64,000 nt of DNA, taken from Lepus europaeus. Its lineage: Eukaryota; Chordata; Mammalia; Lagomorpha; Leporidae. Within the stretch, counting starts at the first letter, position 1. Each line of letters opens with the position of its first letter. The notes beneath the pieces were generated by a model. It made no database searches and was not told where the DNA came from. It was given only the letters and a program-made list of their open reading frames with translations. A program made the position numbers and the translations under genes. Positions 1 to 11,577 of this stretch are shown one piece after another. The stretch is taken from NCBI RefSeq assembly GCF_033115175.1, contig NC_084845.1:2358501-2422500 (forward strand). Direction: 5' to 3'.

Positions 1-1529
1 AACCTCAGTAGCCTGAGACATCAGCAGGAAAGTGGAAAGAGGAGACTAGAGGGAATGAGGCTTGAAACCCCATGGGGAAAAGTTCACCAGGATAACTAGA
101 AGAGAGAGGGGAAAAAAAAGTGACCAGTACAAACACAAATTTCTCTCTATCCACTCACCACTCAGAGGCGAGCAAAACAAAGAGCAGGCACCATTTTGGA
201 CATACATCATAAGCGGCGCATCCTCAGGACTACACTGCCCTCAGCCAAGCACAAAAACCTGACTCCATGGCGGTGGGGTGAAATAACAGGAGATTAGGAC
301 CTAGTGAATGTGTGGTGCTAATGAACTGAGATGTGAAAAAAAGAGATGGTGGGTAAGAGAACTCACGGAATTCATGTGAGTACTGTCCAGAGATGTTATA
401 ATTCGGTAACCTTGGCAACCCAGTGGGAGACTGCAGGAGAATTTGAGCCCAAACTGAGGGCAGCACAGATTCCCTGTGTGGTCCTTGGGAAAGAGCTTCT
501 GATCTCTGGCTCCTGTGGGTATATCATTCGCCTGCTAACTACCTCCAATTCTGCTCAGCTGTGTGGAATTACTTCCCTTCTGAATCAAAAAAAAAAGAGA
601 GAGTGAGAGATTTACCATGCCTAATCTGGGAGTGTCACCTTTGGTACACCCTTAACCCTGAGGGACCAAACAGAGCTCTCAGGCCACACCCATCTCAAGT
701 CTCTAAGGCTCCATCAAAAGCAGACAGTCCTCTTAATACAGTCATAGTATAACAAGAAAAAAACAGCACAACGAGGGAAGAAGAATCCAAAGAATATCTC
801 CACAATGCCAAGCAACAAATGCAGAAACTGAGGAAACAAGAACAAGGAAGACATTATGGCACCCCCAAATGAACAAGACACCCCAAGCAAAGATTATGAA
901 GATGATGAGATTGAAGAAATGCAAGATACGGATTTCAAAAAATTTATGATAAGAACAATTAGAAGTGTGCAAAAACAAATGCTTGAGCTATGGAATTCCT
1001 TACGGGACAGGATAGAAAATCTCCTACCAGAAAATGAAATCCTAAAGAGGAATCAAAATGAAATGCAGAAGCTAGAGGAACAGGAAAGTGTGATAGTGAA
1101 GAGAAATCAAAATGAAATGAAGAATTCAATAGATCAAATGACAAACACATTAGAAAGCCTTAAAAACAGGGTCAGTGAAACAGAAGAGAGAATATCAGAC
1201 TTAGAAGACAGAGCACAGGAAAGTACACAGTCAAACCAAAGAAAAGAAGAGGAAATTAGAAATCTAAAAAATATTGTTGGGAATCTACAGGATACTATTG
1301 AAAACCCAACATTCGGGTTCTAGGAGTTCCTGAAGGCATGGAGAGAGAGAAAGGATTAGAAGGCCTTTTTAGTAAGATACTTGCAGAGAACTTCCCGGGT
1401 TTGGAAGAGGACAGAGACACCCTAGCACCAGAAGTTCATAGAACCCCTAGTAAACATGACCAAAAGAGATCCTCACCACGACACGTTGTAATCAAACTCA
1501 CCACAGTAAAATATAAAGAAAAGATTCTA
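1..1529 (+). mobile_element. Host LINE-1, segment 1: 5' UTR end and first part of ORF1
   Basis: This is the first visible part of a rabbit-type L1 whose 5' end lies left of the window. Positions 1-855 are the distal 5' UTR and show no convincing reading frame. ORF1 starts at 856 after a purine-rich lead-in, as in other mammalian L1s. The segment ends where another L1 fragment is inserted, at the 15-bp direct repeat aaagaaaagattcta (1515-1529, repeated at 2396-2410). The same L1 resumes at 2411 and again after 8426. It is one old element broken into three pieces by two later insertions. Confidence 0.9.
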
Positions 1530-2716
1530 CCAATGCCATCTCACTAGTCCATTTGATCAATTTCTGTTCACAATTGATCATAATGATAGGACTAAGATTC
1601 AAAAGGATCATATAAACAAGACTAGTGCCTGAAAATGCTAACTGATAGAACACAAAAGGAGAGAATGATCCAACATGGGAAGCAGGATACACAGCAGACT
1701 CATAGAATGACAGATGTTCTAAACAGCACTCTGGCCTCAGAATCAGCCCTTAAGTCATTTGAATCCGGCTGAGAAGCCCATGAGAGTATTTCAGGCATGG
1801 AAATCCAAGACACTCTGTCAAAAAAAATGACCTAAATGAAAGATCTCCACGAGTGAGATCCGAGTGCAAAGAACAGGTCATCAAAGAAGGAGGTACCTTT
1901 CTCTGAAGGTAGGAGAGAACTTCCACTTTGACTATGACCTTGTCTAAATATGATAAGAGTCAGTGAACTCAAAAGGCTTCCATAGCTATGGCAACTCATG
2001 ACAAGAGCCTAGGCTGATTACTGATGGCATAAACAAGAGTGTCAAATTGTTAAGTCAACAACAGGAGTCACTGTGCACTTACTCCTCATGTAGGATCTCT
2101 GTCCTTAATGTGCTGTTCATTGTGATTTAATGCATTAACTAGTACTCAAACAGTATTTTTCACTTTGTGTTGCTATGTGGGTGCAAACTGTTGAAATCTT
2201 TACTTAATATATACTAAACTGATCTTCTGTATATAAAGAGAATTGAAAATGAATCTTGATGTGAATGCAAGGGGAGAGGGAGTGGGAAAGGGGAGGGTTG
2301 TGGGTGGGAGGGAAGTTAAGGGGGGAAAGCCATTGTAATTCATAAGCTGTAATTTATGAATTTATAATAATTAAATAAAAGTTAAAAAAAATAGAAAAGA
2401 AAAGATTCTAAAATGTGCAAGAGAGAAACGCCAGATTACTCTCGGAGGATCTCTAATTAGACTCACAGCTGACTACTCATCAGAAACCCTACAAGCTAGG
2501 AGAGAATGGCGAGATATAGCCCAGGTACTAAGAGAGAAAAACTGCCAGCCCAGAATATTATATGCTGCAAACCTCTCATTTGTGAATGAAGATGAAATAA
2601 AGACCTTCCACAGCAAACAGAAATTGAAAAAATTTGTCACCACTCGTCCAGCCCTGCAAAGATGCTTAAAGATGTGTTACACACAGAAACACGGTCATCA
2701 ATATGAAAGAAGGTAA
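856..2716 (+). pseudogene. L1 ORF1 (RNA-binding chaperone), broken and interrupted
   Basis: ORF1p is the trimeric nucleic-acid chaperone of the L1 ribonucleoprotein. Residues 1-155 (856-1323) are an acidic N terminus followed by a Lys/Glu-rich coiled coil. The frame shifts just before the RRM start, which reads NIRVLGVPEG in the next frame from about 1308. The RRM continues to about 1529 and is split by an L1 3'-UTR insertion. The C-terminal domain resumes at 2411 and includes QPRILYAANLSF and KKFVTTRPALQ. It closes with a stop at 2714-2716. The protein cannot be made as it stands. Family assignment is firm. Confidence 0.88.
1530..2395 (+). mobile_element. 5'-truncated L1 insertion, 3' UTR only
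   Basis: This 866-bp segment matches the 3' UTR of the L1 copy ending at 8425 (for example, ccaatgccatctcactagtc occurs in both). It ends in a G-rich tract at 2270-2325, then aataattaaataaaagtt and an A-run. The flanking 15-bp target-site duplication (1515-1529 and 2396-2410) is perfect. It contains no coding sequence. It is a severely 5'-truncated retrotransposition event into ORF1 of the host L1. Its 3' UTR has a single copy of the block that is duplicated in the L1 at 5066-8425. Confidence 0.92.
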
Positions 2717-5065
2717 AGGAAGGAAACCTCACAGCAAAAGATCACAGGAAGTTCTAACCATATATTAGAAAATATCTTTGGCAAATGGCAGGGCAAAGTT
2801 ACCACTTATCAGTAGTCACATTGAACGTTAAAGGCCTGAACAATCCGGTTAAAAGACACCAATTGGCTGATTGGGTTAAGGAACAAAACCCATCTATTTG
2901 CTGCTTACAAGCAACACATCTTTCCAACAAAGATGCACACAGACTGAAAGTGAAAGGCTGGAAAAAGATATACCATGCCAACAGAAATGAAAAAAGAGCG
3001 GGCGTAGCCATCTTAATATCGGACAACATAAACTTTACCACAAAAACTGTTAAGAGAGACAAAGAGGGGCACTATATAATGATTAAAGGATCCATTCAAC
3101 AGGAAGATACAACGATTATCAATGTATATGCACCTAATTACAGGGCACCGGCTTATTTAAAAATATGTTAAGGACTTAAAGGGAGACTTAGACTCCAACA
3201 CAATAGTACTGGGGGACTTCAATACTCCACTCTCAGAAATAGACAGATCAATAGGACAGAAGATCAACAAGGAGACAGTAGATTTAAATGACACTATAGC
3301 CCAAATGGATCTAACAGATATCTACAGAACTTTTCATCCTACAGAGAAAGCATTTACATTCTTCTCAGCAGTACATGGAACCTTCTCTAGGATTGACCAC
3401 ATGCTAGGCCATAAAGCAAGTCTCAGCAAATTCAAAAGAATTAGAATCATACCATGCAGCTTCTCAGACCAAAAAGGAATGAAGTTGGAAATTAGCAACT
3501 CGGGAATCCCTAGAGCATATGCAAACACATGGAGACTGAATAACATGCTCCTGAATGAACAATGGGTCATAGAAGAAATTAAAAGAGACATGAAAAATGT
3601 TCTGGAAGTAAATGAGGATAACAGCACAACATACCAAAACTTATGGGAAACAGCAAAAGCAGTGTTAATAGGTGCCTGCATCAAGAAATTGGAAAGGCAC
3701 CAAATAGATGAGCTTTCAATTCATCTCAAGGATCTAGAAAATCTGCAGCAAACCAGACCCAAATCTAGTAGGAGAAGAGAAATAATTAAAATCAGAGAAG
3801 AAATCAACAGGATTGAATCCAAAAACATTACAAAAAATCAGCCAAACAAGGAGCTGGTTTTTTGAAAAAAATAAAGAAAATTGACACCCCAATGGCCCAA
3901 CTAACTAAAAAAAGAAGAGAAACGACCCAAATCAATACAATCAAAGATGAAAATAGAAATGTAACAACAGACACCACAGGAATAAAAAGAATCATCAGAA
4001 ATTACTACAAGGACTTGTATGCCAGCAAACAGGGAAATCTATCAGAAATGGATAGATTCCTGGACACATACAACCTACCTAAATTGAACCAGGAAGACAT
4101 AGAAAACCTAAACACACCCACAACTGAGACAGAAATTGAAACAGTAATAAAGCCCTCCCAACAAAGAAAAGCCCAGGACCAGATGGATTCACTGCAGAAT
4201 TCTACCAGATATTTAAAGAACAATTAACTCCAATTCTTCTCAAACTATTCAGAACAATCGAAAAAGAGAGAATCTTCCCAAATACTTTCTATGAAGCCAG
4301 CATCACCTTAATTCCTAAGCCAGAAAAAGATGCAGCATTGAAAGAGAATTATAGACCGATATCCCTGGTGAACATAGATGCAAAAATCCTCAATAAAATT
4401 CTGGCCAATAGAATGCAGCAGCACATCAGAAAGATCATCCACCCAGACCAAGTGGGATTGTTCCCTGGTATGCAGGGATGGTTCAATGTTCACAAGTCAA
4501 TCAATGTGATACACCACATTAACAGACGCAGAAGAACAACCATATGATTCTCTCAATAGACGCAGAGAAAACATTTGATAAAATACAACACCCTTTCATG
4601 ATGAAAACTCTAAGCAAACTGGGTGTGGAAGGAATATTCCTTAATTCAATCAAAGTAATTTATGAAAAACCCACGGCCAACATCCTATTGAATGGGGAAA
4701 AGTGGGAAGCATTTCCACTGAGATCTGGTACCAGACAGGGATGCCCACTCTCACCACTGCTATTCAATATAGTTGTGGAAGTTTTAGCCAGAGCCATTAG
4801 GCAAGAAAAAGAAATTAAAGGGATACAAATTGGGAAGGAAGAACTCAACTATCTTTCTTTGCAGATGATATGATTCTATATTTAGGGGACCCAAAGAACT
4901 CTACTAAGAGACTACTGGAACTCATCGAAGAGTTTGGCAAAGTAGCAGGATATAAAATCAATGCACAAAAATCAGTAGCCTTTGTATACACAGGCAATGC
5001 CACGGCTGAGGAAGAACTTCTATGATCAATCCCTTTCACAATAGCTACAAAAACAATCAAATACC
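2396..5065 (+). mobile_element. Host LINE-1, segment 2: end of ORF1 and most of ORF2
   Basis: The host L1 resumes after the ORF1 insertion. It runs through the ORF1 C terminus, the short inter-ORF spacer (2717-2784), and ORF2 endonuclease and reverse transcriptase. It is cut again at 5065 by a second L1. The 17-bp repeat aaaaacaatcaaatacc at 5049-5065 recurs with one mismatch at 8426-8442, marking a target-site duplication. ORF2 then continues beyond 8442. Confidence 0.9.
2785..5065 (+). pseudogene. L1 ORF2 endonuclease and reverse transcriptase, broken
   Basis: ORF2 starts at 2785 with the typical AP-endonuclease opening, TLNVKGLNNPVKRHQLADW. The usual CLQETHL motif reads CLQATHL, so the catalytic Glu is Ala. 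The frame breaks near 3165 and resumes with GDFNTPLS. The motif that is SDH in human L1 reads SDQ here (about 3467). Reverse-transcriptase blocks follow: [19 protein letters not shown] (4338 frame) and [13 protein letters not shown] (4544 frame). The FADD catalytic box is present in sequence near 4858 but in a different frame from the block before it. Several frameshifts make this copy dead. Confidence 0.9.
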
Positions 5066-5297
5066 GGGTGCGGAGCCAATATGGAAGATAGTGAGGACGT
5101 GCACCGATAGTCTGGGAAAATTTAGCTTAATAAAAGTGGAATTACTGTAGCCTCAGGAAAACACTCAAGAAAAGAACTGCAGAGGAAACTCTTCCGGATC
5201 TAGTGGATGTGACACAGAGGACGTACAGGGAGCCCACCGCATGGAAGCCCAGCCACAGGAGTTGAGCCGCAGAATCTAGCCGGTGCTGGAACAGGAG

Positions 5298-6995
5298 GGG
5301 ACCCAAAGAACTCTACTAAGAGACTACTGGAACTCATTGAAGAGTTTGGTAAAGTAGCAGGATATAAAATCAATGCACAAAAATCAACACTCTTTGTATA
5401 CACAGGTATTGCCACAGCTGAGGAAGAACTTCTAAGATCAATCCCATTCTCAATAGCTACAAAAGCAATCAAATGCCTTGGAATATACGTAACCAAGGAT
5501 GTTAAAGAGCTCTACAATGAAAACTACAAAACCTTAAAGAAAGAAATAGAAGAGGATACCAAAAAATGGAGAAATCTTCCATGCTCATGGATTGGAAGAA
5601 TCAACATCATCAAAATGTCCATTCTCCCAAAAGCAATTTATACATTCAATGCAATACCAATCAAAATACCAAAGACATTCTCCTCAGACCTGGAAAAAAT
5701 GATGCTGAAATTCATATGGAGACACAGAAGACCTCGAATAGCCAAAGCAATCTTGTACAACATAAACAAAGCTGGAGGCATCACAATACCAGATTTCAGG
5801 ACATACTACAGGGCAGTTGTTATCAGAACAGCATGGTGCTGGTACAGAAACAGATGGATAGACCAATGGAACAGAATAGAAACACCATAAATCAATCCAA
5901 ACATCTACAGCCAACTTATGTTTGTTCAAAGATCCAAAACCAATCCCTAGAATAAGGACAGTCTATTCAATAAATGGTGCTGGGAAAATTGGATTTCCAC
6001 GTGCAGAAGCTTGAAGCAAGACCTCTACCTTTCACCTTACAGAAAAATTCACTCAACGTGGATTAAAGACTTAAATCTATGACCCAACACCATCAAATTA
6101 TTAGAGAGCATTGGAGAAACCCTGCAAGATATAGGTACCAGCAAAGACCTCTGGGAAAATACCCCAGGAGCACAGGCAGTCAAAAACAAAATTAACACTT
6201 AGGATTGCATCAAATTGAGAAGTTTCTGTACTGCTAAAAACAGTCAGGAAAGTGAAGAGGCAACCAACAGAATGGGAAAAAATATTTGCAAACTATACTA
6301 CAGATAAAGGGTTGATAACCAGAATCTACAAAGAAATCAAGAAAATCCACAACAACAAAACGAACAACCCACTTAAGAGATGGGCCAAGGACCTCAACAG
6401 ACATTTTTCAAAAGAGGAAATCCAAACGGCCAACAGACACATGAAATAATGTTCAAGATCACAAGCAATCAGAGAAATGCAAATCAAAACCACAATGAGG
6501 TTTCACCTCACCCCAGTGAGAATGGCTCACATTCAGAAATCTACCAACAATAGATGCTGGCGAGGATGTGGGGAAAAAGGGACACTAACCCACTGTTGGT
6601 GGGAATGCAAACTGGTTAGGCCACTATGGAAGTCAGTCTGGAGATTCCTCAGAAACCTGAACGTAACCCTACCCTACAACCCAGCCATCCCACTCCTTGG
6701 AATTTACCCAAAGGAAATTAAATTGGAAAACAAAAAAGCGGTCTGAACATTAATGTTTATTGCAGCTCAAATCACAATAGCTAAGACCTGGAACCAACCC
6801 AAATGCCCATCAACAGTAGACTGGATGAAGAAATTATGGGACATGTATTCTATAGAATACTATACAGCAGTAAGAAACAATGAAACCCGGTCATTTGCAA
6901 CAAGATGGAGGAATCTGGAAAACATTATGCTGAGTGAATTAAGCCAGTCCCAAAGAGACAAATATCATTTGTTTTCCCTGATCGGTGACATCTAA
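5298..6995 (+). pseudogene. L1 ORF2 C-terminal half (thumb and Cys-rich region), remnant
   Basis: The sequence encodes the region downstream of the RT catalytic box: [20 protein letters not shown]-like text, [20 protein letters not shown] (about 5612), and [20 protein letters not shown]. It continues with [16 protein letters not shown] and the Cys-rich [19 protein letters not shown] (about 6560-6620). The final block resembles SFATRWRNLENIMLSE. Several stops and frameshifts interrupt it. No start codon, endonuclease or RT active site belongs to this unit, so it could only have moved in trans. Confidence 0.85.
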
Positions 6996-7893
6996 CTGAG
7001 CGCCAAAGGGGAAACCTGTGGAAGTGAAATGGACACTATGAGAAACTCACTTGATCAGCCCTTGTCCTGACTGTTGAAGTACAATGTAATACTTTATCCC
7101 TTTTAGTATTTTTTTTCTAGTACTATTTGTTGAACTCTGTAATTAATACACAATTATTCTTAGGTGTTTAATTTTAACTGAAAAGTGATCCCTGTTAAAT
7201 ATAAGAGTGGAAAAAGAGAGGGAGGAGATGTACAATTTGGGACATGCTCAATCGGACTTGCCCCAATGGTGGAGTTAGAAATGTGCCAGGGGATTCCAAT
7301 ACAATCCCATCGAGGTGGCATGTACCAATGCCATCTCACTAGTCCAAGTGATCAATTTCAGTTCACAATTGATGGCTCTGATAAGTGTAAGAGTCAAAGG
7401 GATCACACAAACAAGACAAGTGTCTGCTAATACTAACTGATAGAATCAAAAAGGGAGAGAAGGATCCATCCGGGGAAGCGGGATACACAGCAGACTCATA
7501 GAAAAGCAGATGTCCTAAATGGCACTCTGGCCTCAGAATCAGCCCTTAAGGCATTTGGATCTGGATGAAGAGCCCATGAGAGTATTTTAAGCATGGAAAG
7601 CCAAGATACCATGGAAAAGAAAAAAAAGAAGAAGACCTAAATGAAAGATCTCTGTGAGTGAGATCCCAGTGGAAAGAACAGGGCCATCAAAGAAGGAGGT
7701 ACCTTTCTCTGAAGGGAGGAGAGAACTTCCACTTTGACTATGACCCTATCGGAATAATATCAAAGTCAGCGAACTCTAAAGGCTTCCATAGCCTTGGCAA
7801 CTCATGACTAGAGCCTAGGGAGATTACCGATGCCATAAACAAGAGTGTCAAATTGTTAAGTCAACAACAAGAGTCACTGTGTATTTACATCCC

Positions 7894-8300
7894 ATGTGGG
7901 ATCTGTCCTTAATGTGTTGTCTAATGTGCAGTGATGCTATAGCTAGTACTGAAACAGTATTTTTACACTTTGTGTTTCTGCGTGGGTGCAAACTGATGAA
8001 ATCTTTACTAACTATATGCAGAATCGATCTTCTGTATATAAAGATAATATGAAATAAAAAAAACCCTGGTGTTAAATTGGAAATGGCATAGAAAATTAAT
8101 TAATTTTTAAAAAATTATTATGTAGGATCTCTGTCTTTAATGTGCTGTACACTGTTATTTAATGCTATAACTAGTACTCCAACAGTATTTTTTTTCACTG
8201 TGTGTTGCTATATGGGGGCAAACTGTTGAAATCTTTACCTAATATATACTAAACTGATCTTCTGTATATAAAGAGAATTGAAAATGAATCTTGATGTGAA
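7894..8300 (+). repeat. Tandem duplication inside L1 3' UTR
   Basis: A block starting atgtgggatctgtccttaatg (about 7894) is repeated from about 8119 (tatgtaggatctctgtcttt), a period near 225 bp. Copy 1 includes actagtactgaaacagtattt-like text and a diverged A-rich end near 8050. Copy 2 is closer to the single copy in the L1 fragment at 1530-2395. The same two-unit arrangement is seen in reverse at 42,300-42,607, so it is a property of an L1 subfamily and not a local accident. Confidence 0.75.
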
Positions 8301-8425
8301 TGGAAGGGGAGACGAAGCAGGAAAGGGAGCGTTGCGGCTGGGAGGGAAGTTATGGGAGGGGGGAAGCCATTGTAATCCATAAGCTGTACTTTGGAAATTT
8401 ATATTCATTAAATAAAAGTTTAATA

Positions 8426-9205
8426 AAAAACAATCCAATACCTTGGAATAAACTTAACCAAGGACGTTAAAGAGCTCTACGATGAAAACTACAAAACCTT
8501 AAAGAAAGAAATAGAAGAGGATACCAAAAAATGGAGAAATCTTCCATGCTCATGGATTGGAAGAATCAACATCATCAAAATGTCCATTCTCCCAAAAGCA
8601 ATTTATACATTCAATGCAATACCAATCAAAATACCAAAGACATTCTCCTCAGACCTGGAAAAAATGATGCTGAAATTCATATGGAGACACAGAAGACCTC
8701 GAATAGCCAAAGCAATCTTGTACAACATAAACAAAGCTGGAGGCATCACAATACCAGATTTCAGGATATATTACAGGGCAGTTGTTATCAGAACAGCATG
8801 GTACTGGTACAGAAACAGATGGATAGACCAATGGAACAGAATAGAAACACCAGAAATCAATCCAAACATCTACAGCCAACTTATGTTTGATCAAGGACCC
8901 AAAACTAATCCCTAGAATAAGGACAGTCTATTCAATAAATGGTGCTGGGAAAATTGGATTTCCACATGCAGAATCATGAAGCAAGATCCCTACCTTTCAC
9001 TTTACACAAAAATTCACTCAACATGGATCAAAGACTTAAATCTATGACCCAACACCATCAAATTATTAGAGAGCATTGGAGAAACCCTGCAAGATATAGG
9101 TACCGGCAAAGACTTCTTGGAAAATACCCCAGAAGCACAGGCAGTCAAAGCCAAAATTAACACTTGGGATTGCAGCAAACTGAGAAGTTTCTGTACTGCA
9201 AAAGA
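8426..9205 (+). mobile_element. Host LINE-1, segment 3: ORF2 C-terminal part
   Basis: After the second TSD copy (8426-8442) the interrupted ORF2 resumes with the same coding block seen at 5470-5890: the [20 protein letters not shown] and [14 protein letters not shown] segments in the 8580 frame. It runs to about 9205 (ctgtactgcaaaag). There the text restarts at an earlier L1 position in a more diverged copy. The rest of ORF2 and the 3' end of this element are missing. Confidence 0.85.
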
Positions 9206-10038
9206 AAACTGGATTTCCACATGCAGAAATATGAAGCAAGACCCTTTCCTTACACCTTACACAAAAATCCATTCAAAGTAGATTAACAATCTAAATCTAG
9301 GACCCAACACCATCAAATTACTAGAGAGCATTGAGGATACCCTGTAAGACATCAGCCTAGGCACAGAGTTCCTGGAAAGGACCCCAGAGGCACAAATCAT
9401 AAAATCCAAGATTAACAAGTGGGATTACATCAAACTGAGAAGCTTCTGTAACAGCAAAGAAAACAGTCAGGAAAGGAAAGAGGCAACCAACAGAATGGGA
9501 GAAATTCTTTGTAAACAATGCAACTGATGAAGGATTAATAACCAGAATATATAAGGTGATCAAAAAACTCAACGATAGCCAAGCAAAGAACCCAGTCAAA
9601 AAGTGGGCAAAGGACTCACATAGACATTTCTCACAAAAAGGAAATCCAAATGACCTATAGACACATGAAAAATGCTCAGGATCACTAGCTATTAGGGAGA
9701 TGCAAATCAAAATCACAATGAGGTTTTGTTTCATTGTCAGAACAGCTTTCATAAAGAAATCAAAAAACAACAAATGCTGGTGAGGTTGTGGGGGAAAAGA
9801 CACCCTAATGCAGTATTGATGGGAATGCAAACTGGTAAAGCCACTGGGGAAGACAGCTTGGAGATACTTCAGAAATCTGAATATAGCCCTACCATAAGAC
9901 CCAGCCATCCCACTCTTCGGAATTTACCGAAAAATTGAATTGGGAAATAATGGAGTCATCCGCACCTCTATGTTTGGTGTAGCTCAATTCACAAGAGCCA
10001 GGACATGGAATCAATCTAAATGCCCATCAATGGAAGAC
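9206..10038 (+). mobile_element. Older L1 fragment, ORF2 3' part
   Basis: From about 9206 the sequence repeats the L1 segment already read at 8949-9204 (ggatttccacatgcagaa) but is clearly more diverged, then continues into the distal ORF2. It contains blocks similar to MQIKITMRF, NNKCW.GCG and CPSMED (agacatttctcacaaaaagg, tgcccatcaatggaagacta). It has many frame breaks and ends near 10,038 without a 3' UTR or A-tail. It belongs to a different, older L1 lineage than the sequence joined to its left. Confidence 0.75.
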
Positions 10039-11577
10039 TATAACGTTGCCGTTCACTGTTAGAACACATATTTACAGTGTGATGTTAGATAAGAAATCCA
10101 TACTAAAGAGGGTTGCATAGAAAGCCACCCTGTTTGGGTTCATTATTGTGTATGAGGAAATTAGATAAAAGTTTGCTGTATTTTCAGGAGGAATATTTGA
10201 GCTCAAGGAGGCCTTGAGCTGCACATGTCCCTTCCTCAGGTGTCCTCCTAGACCACGGGGAGAGCATCCTAAGGTCTCTCTGGTGGCTTGGACAAGTCAC
10301 TCTTCTCTTCTGCTGTCATATGATCCTGTCCAAGTCTAGACCAGTACAGGAAAGCACTCTGCTTCAGCTTTCTCAGACCCTCAACCCTGCCCCAGGAAAA
10401 TGCCAGCATCAGCAGCCACAGCACAACCTGGGAGGTATTTACACATAATTCCACAGCAGTGGTAACAGCAACAAGAACAACGTTATGTTAAACGGACCTC
10501 TGGGAGATACATGGAGAAGAAAGGATAGGAAGACATGGACAAAACAGCTAATGATTGATAAACTCTAAAGGGAAACCTAGAGAACATAGTAGCACATTGG
10601 AACAGAGCATGTCATGCAAAAAAAAAAAAAACTGCAGCTCTTCCTTACAAAGCTGCTTCTCCATGTTCCCCCAAAACATTTTGATTGTGTCCTATGGAGA
10701 ATTTTTATGGGGATGGCCAAAGTATAAAAACCATAACCCAGATAGAAGCAGCAACAAAGGATAGCTGGAAACACACCCATAATTATATCAGGGACACATT
10801 CAAAGGCCAGGGCTACAGGAATGACACACACTTAATTAAATACAAAAGAGAAGAAATTCAAGTCCCCAGCACTCTGAGAGCAGCCTCCTGGAGGGAATAA
10901 GAAACAGCTAGGGGAGCAGTGCTGTGTCCTAGCCGGACTTCCAGCACTGCAGGTACACAGACCTCAGGCAGGAAGTGTATAAATGGATTCCAGAGCTTTA
11001 CAGCTTGAAGGACCTTAGCAGGTGTCTGTTCCTGCTAGGGGCAAGATCTTGGATGTCTTGGTCTCTGTGCTAGGTGAGAGCACTGACCACCTGTGGGAAG
11101 GGAACTCTGACAATTGCGTGATACCCAATGGAAGGGAACTTTTGCTCCAGGCTCTTCTGCTATCCTATCAGGCAGTCTGGCATTGAAGTACTTGACTTGA
11201 CACCATTTCAGGGATAACCACCAAACTGAGGCTACCGTTCAAACGCCAGGGTCTGAGTCTCTCTTTGTTTATACCCAGCCATGGGGGAAAGCAAGAGCTC
11301 TGGGCATGGACTCCAGGCTAAGGGGTGAGGGTTGCAGAAGTAGAAGGCAGATGGAATCTAAGCAAGAGGAGTTACTCTATCTTCAGCTTTGAGGAGCCAC
11401 CAGCTACTGGCAGCAGCCACAATATTTAAACTCTAGCAGTGTGGTACATAAGGGCAGCAAAGGAGCATGCAGATTCATGGCATAGTTGACCTACAGCACT
11501 GTGTCTGTTTACAGAATCACCTGGAGATAAGTAGAGTTGGGTTTCCTAAAATAATCAAACATGGATAGGAGACTTAC
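10039..11577. other. Unassigned unique sequence left of the orphan V2R exon 1
   Basis: I see no coding exon or recognisable transposon here. It contains a 13-bp A-run at 10,619-10,631. A short minus-strand ORF (10,269-10,454) has a hydrophobic start but no known family features. On the minus strand this stretch would be intron 1 of the gene beginning at 11,795. A V2R exon 2 was looked for and not found. Confidence 0.5.

Larger units (their letters stand above)
5066..8425 (+). mobile_element. Internally deleted L1, 5' UTR joined directly to ORF2 (SpIRE-like)
   Basis: This nested L1 begins at its true-looking 5' end (gggtgcggagccaatatgg, similar to the start of other mammalian L1 5' UTRs). It carries about 232 bp of 5' UTR and jumps at 5297/5298 into ORF2 at GGGACCCAAAG. 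In the intact host copy that point (4886) follows tttag, a splice-acceptor-like AG. The element therefore lacks most of the 5' UTR, all of ORF1, and the endonuclease and most of the RT. It continues through the ORF2 C terminus (to about 6990) and the 3' UTR to an A-rich end at 8425. The flanking 17-bp TSD shows it inserted as one unit. Confidence 0.85.

Noticed and set aside
10269-10454. Minus-strand ORF with a hydrophobic start, considered as a second V2R exon 1
   Set aside because: No GDLIVGG-type ligand-domain start follows and no suitable donor is seen at the expected distance.
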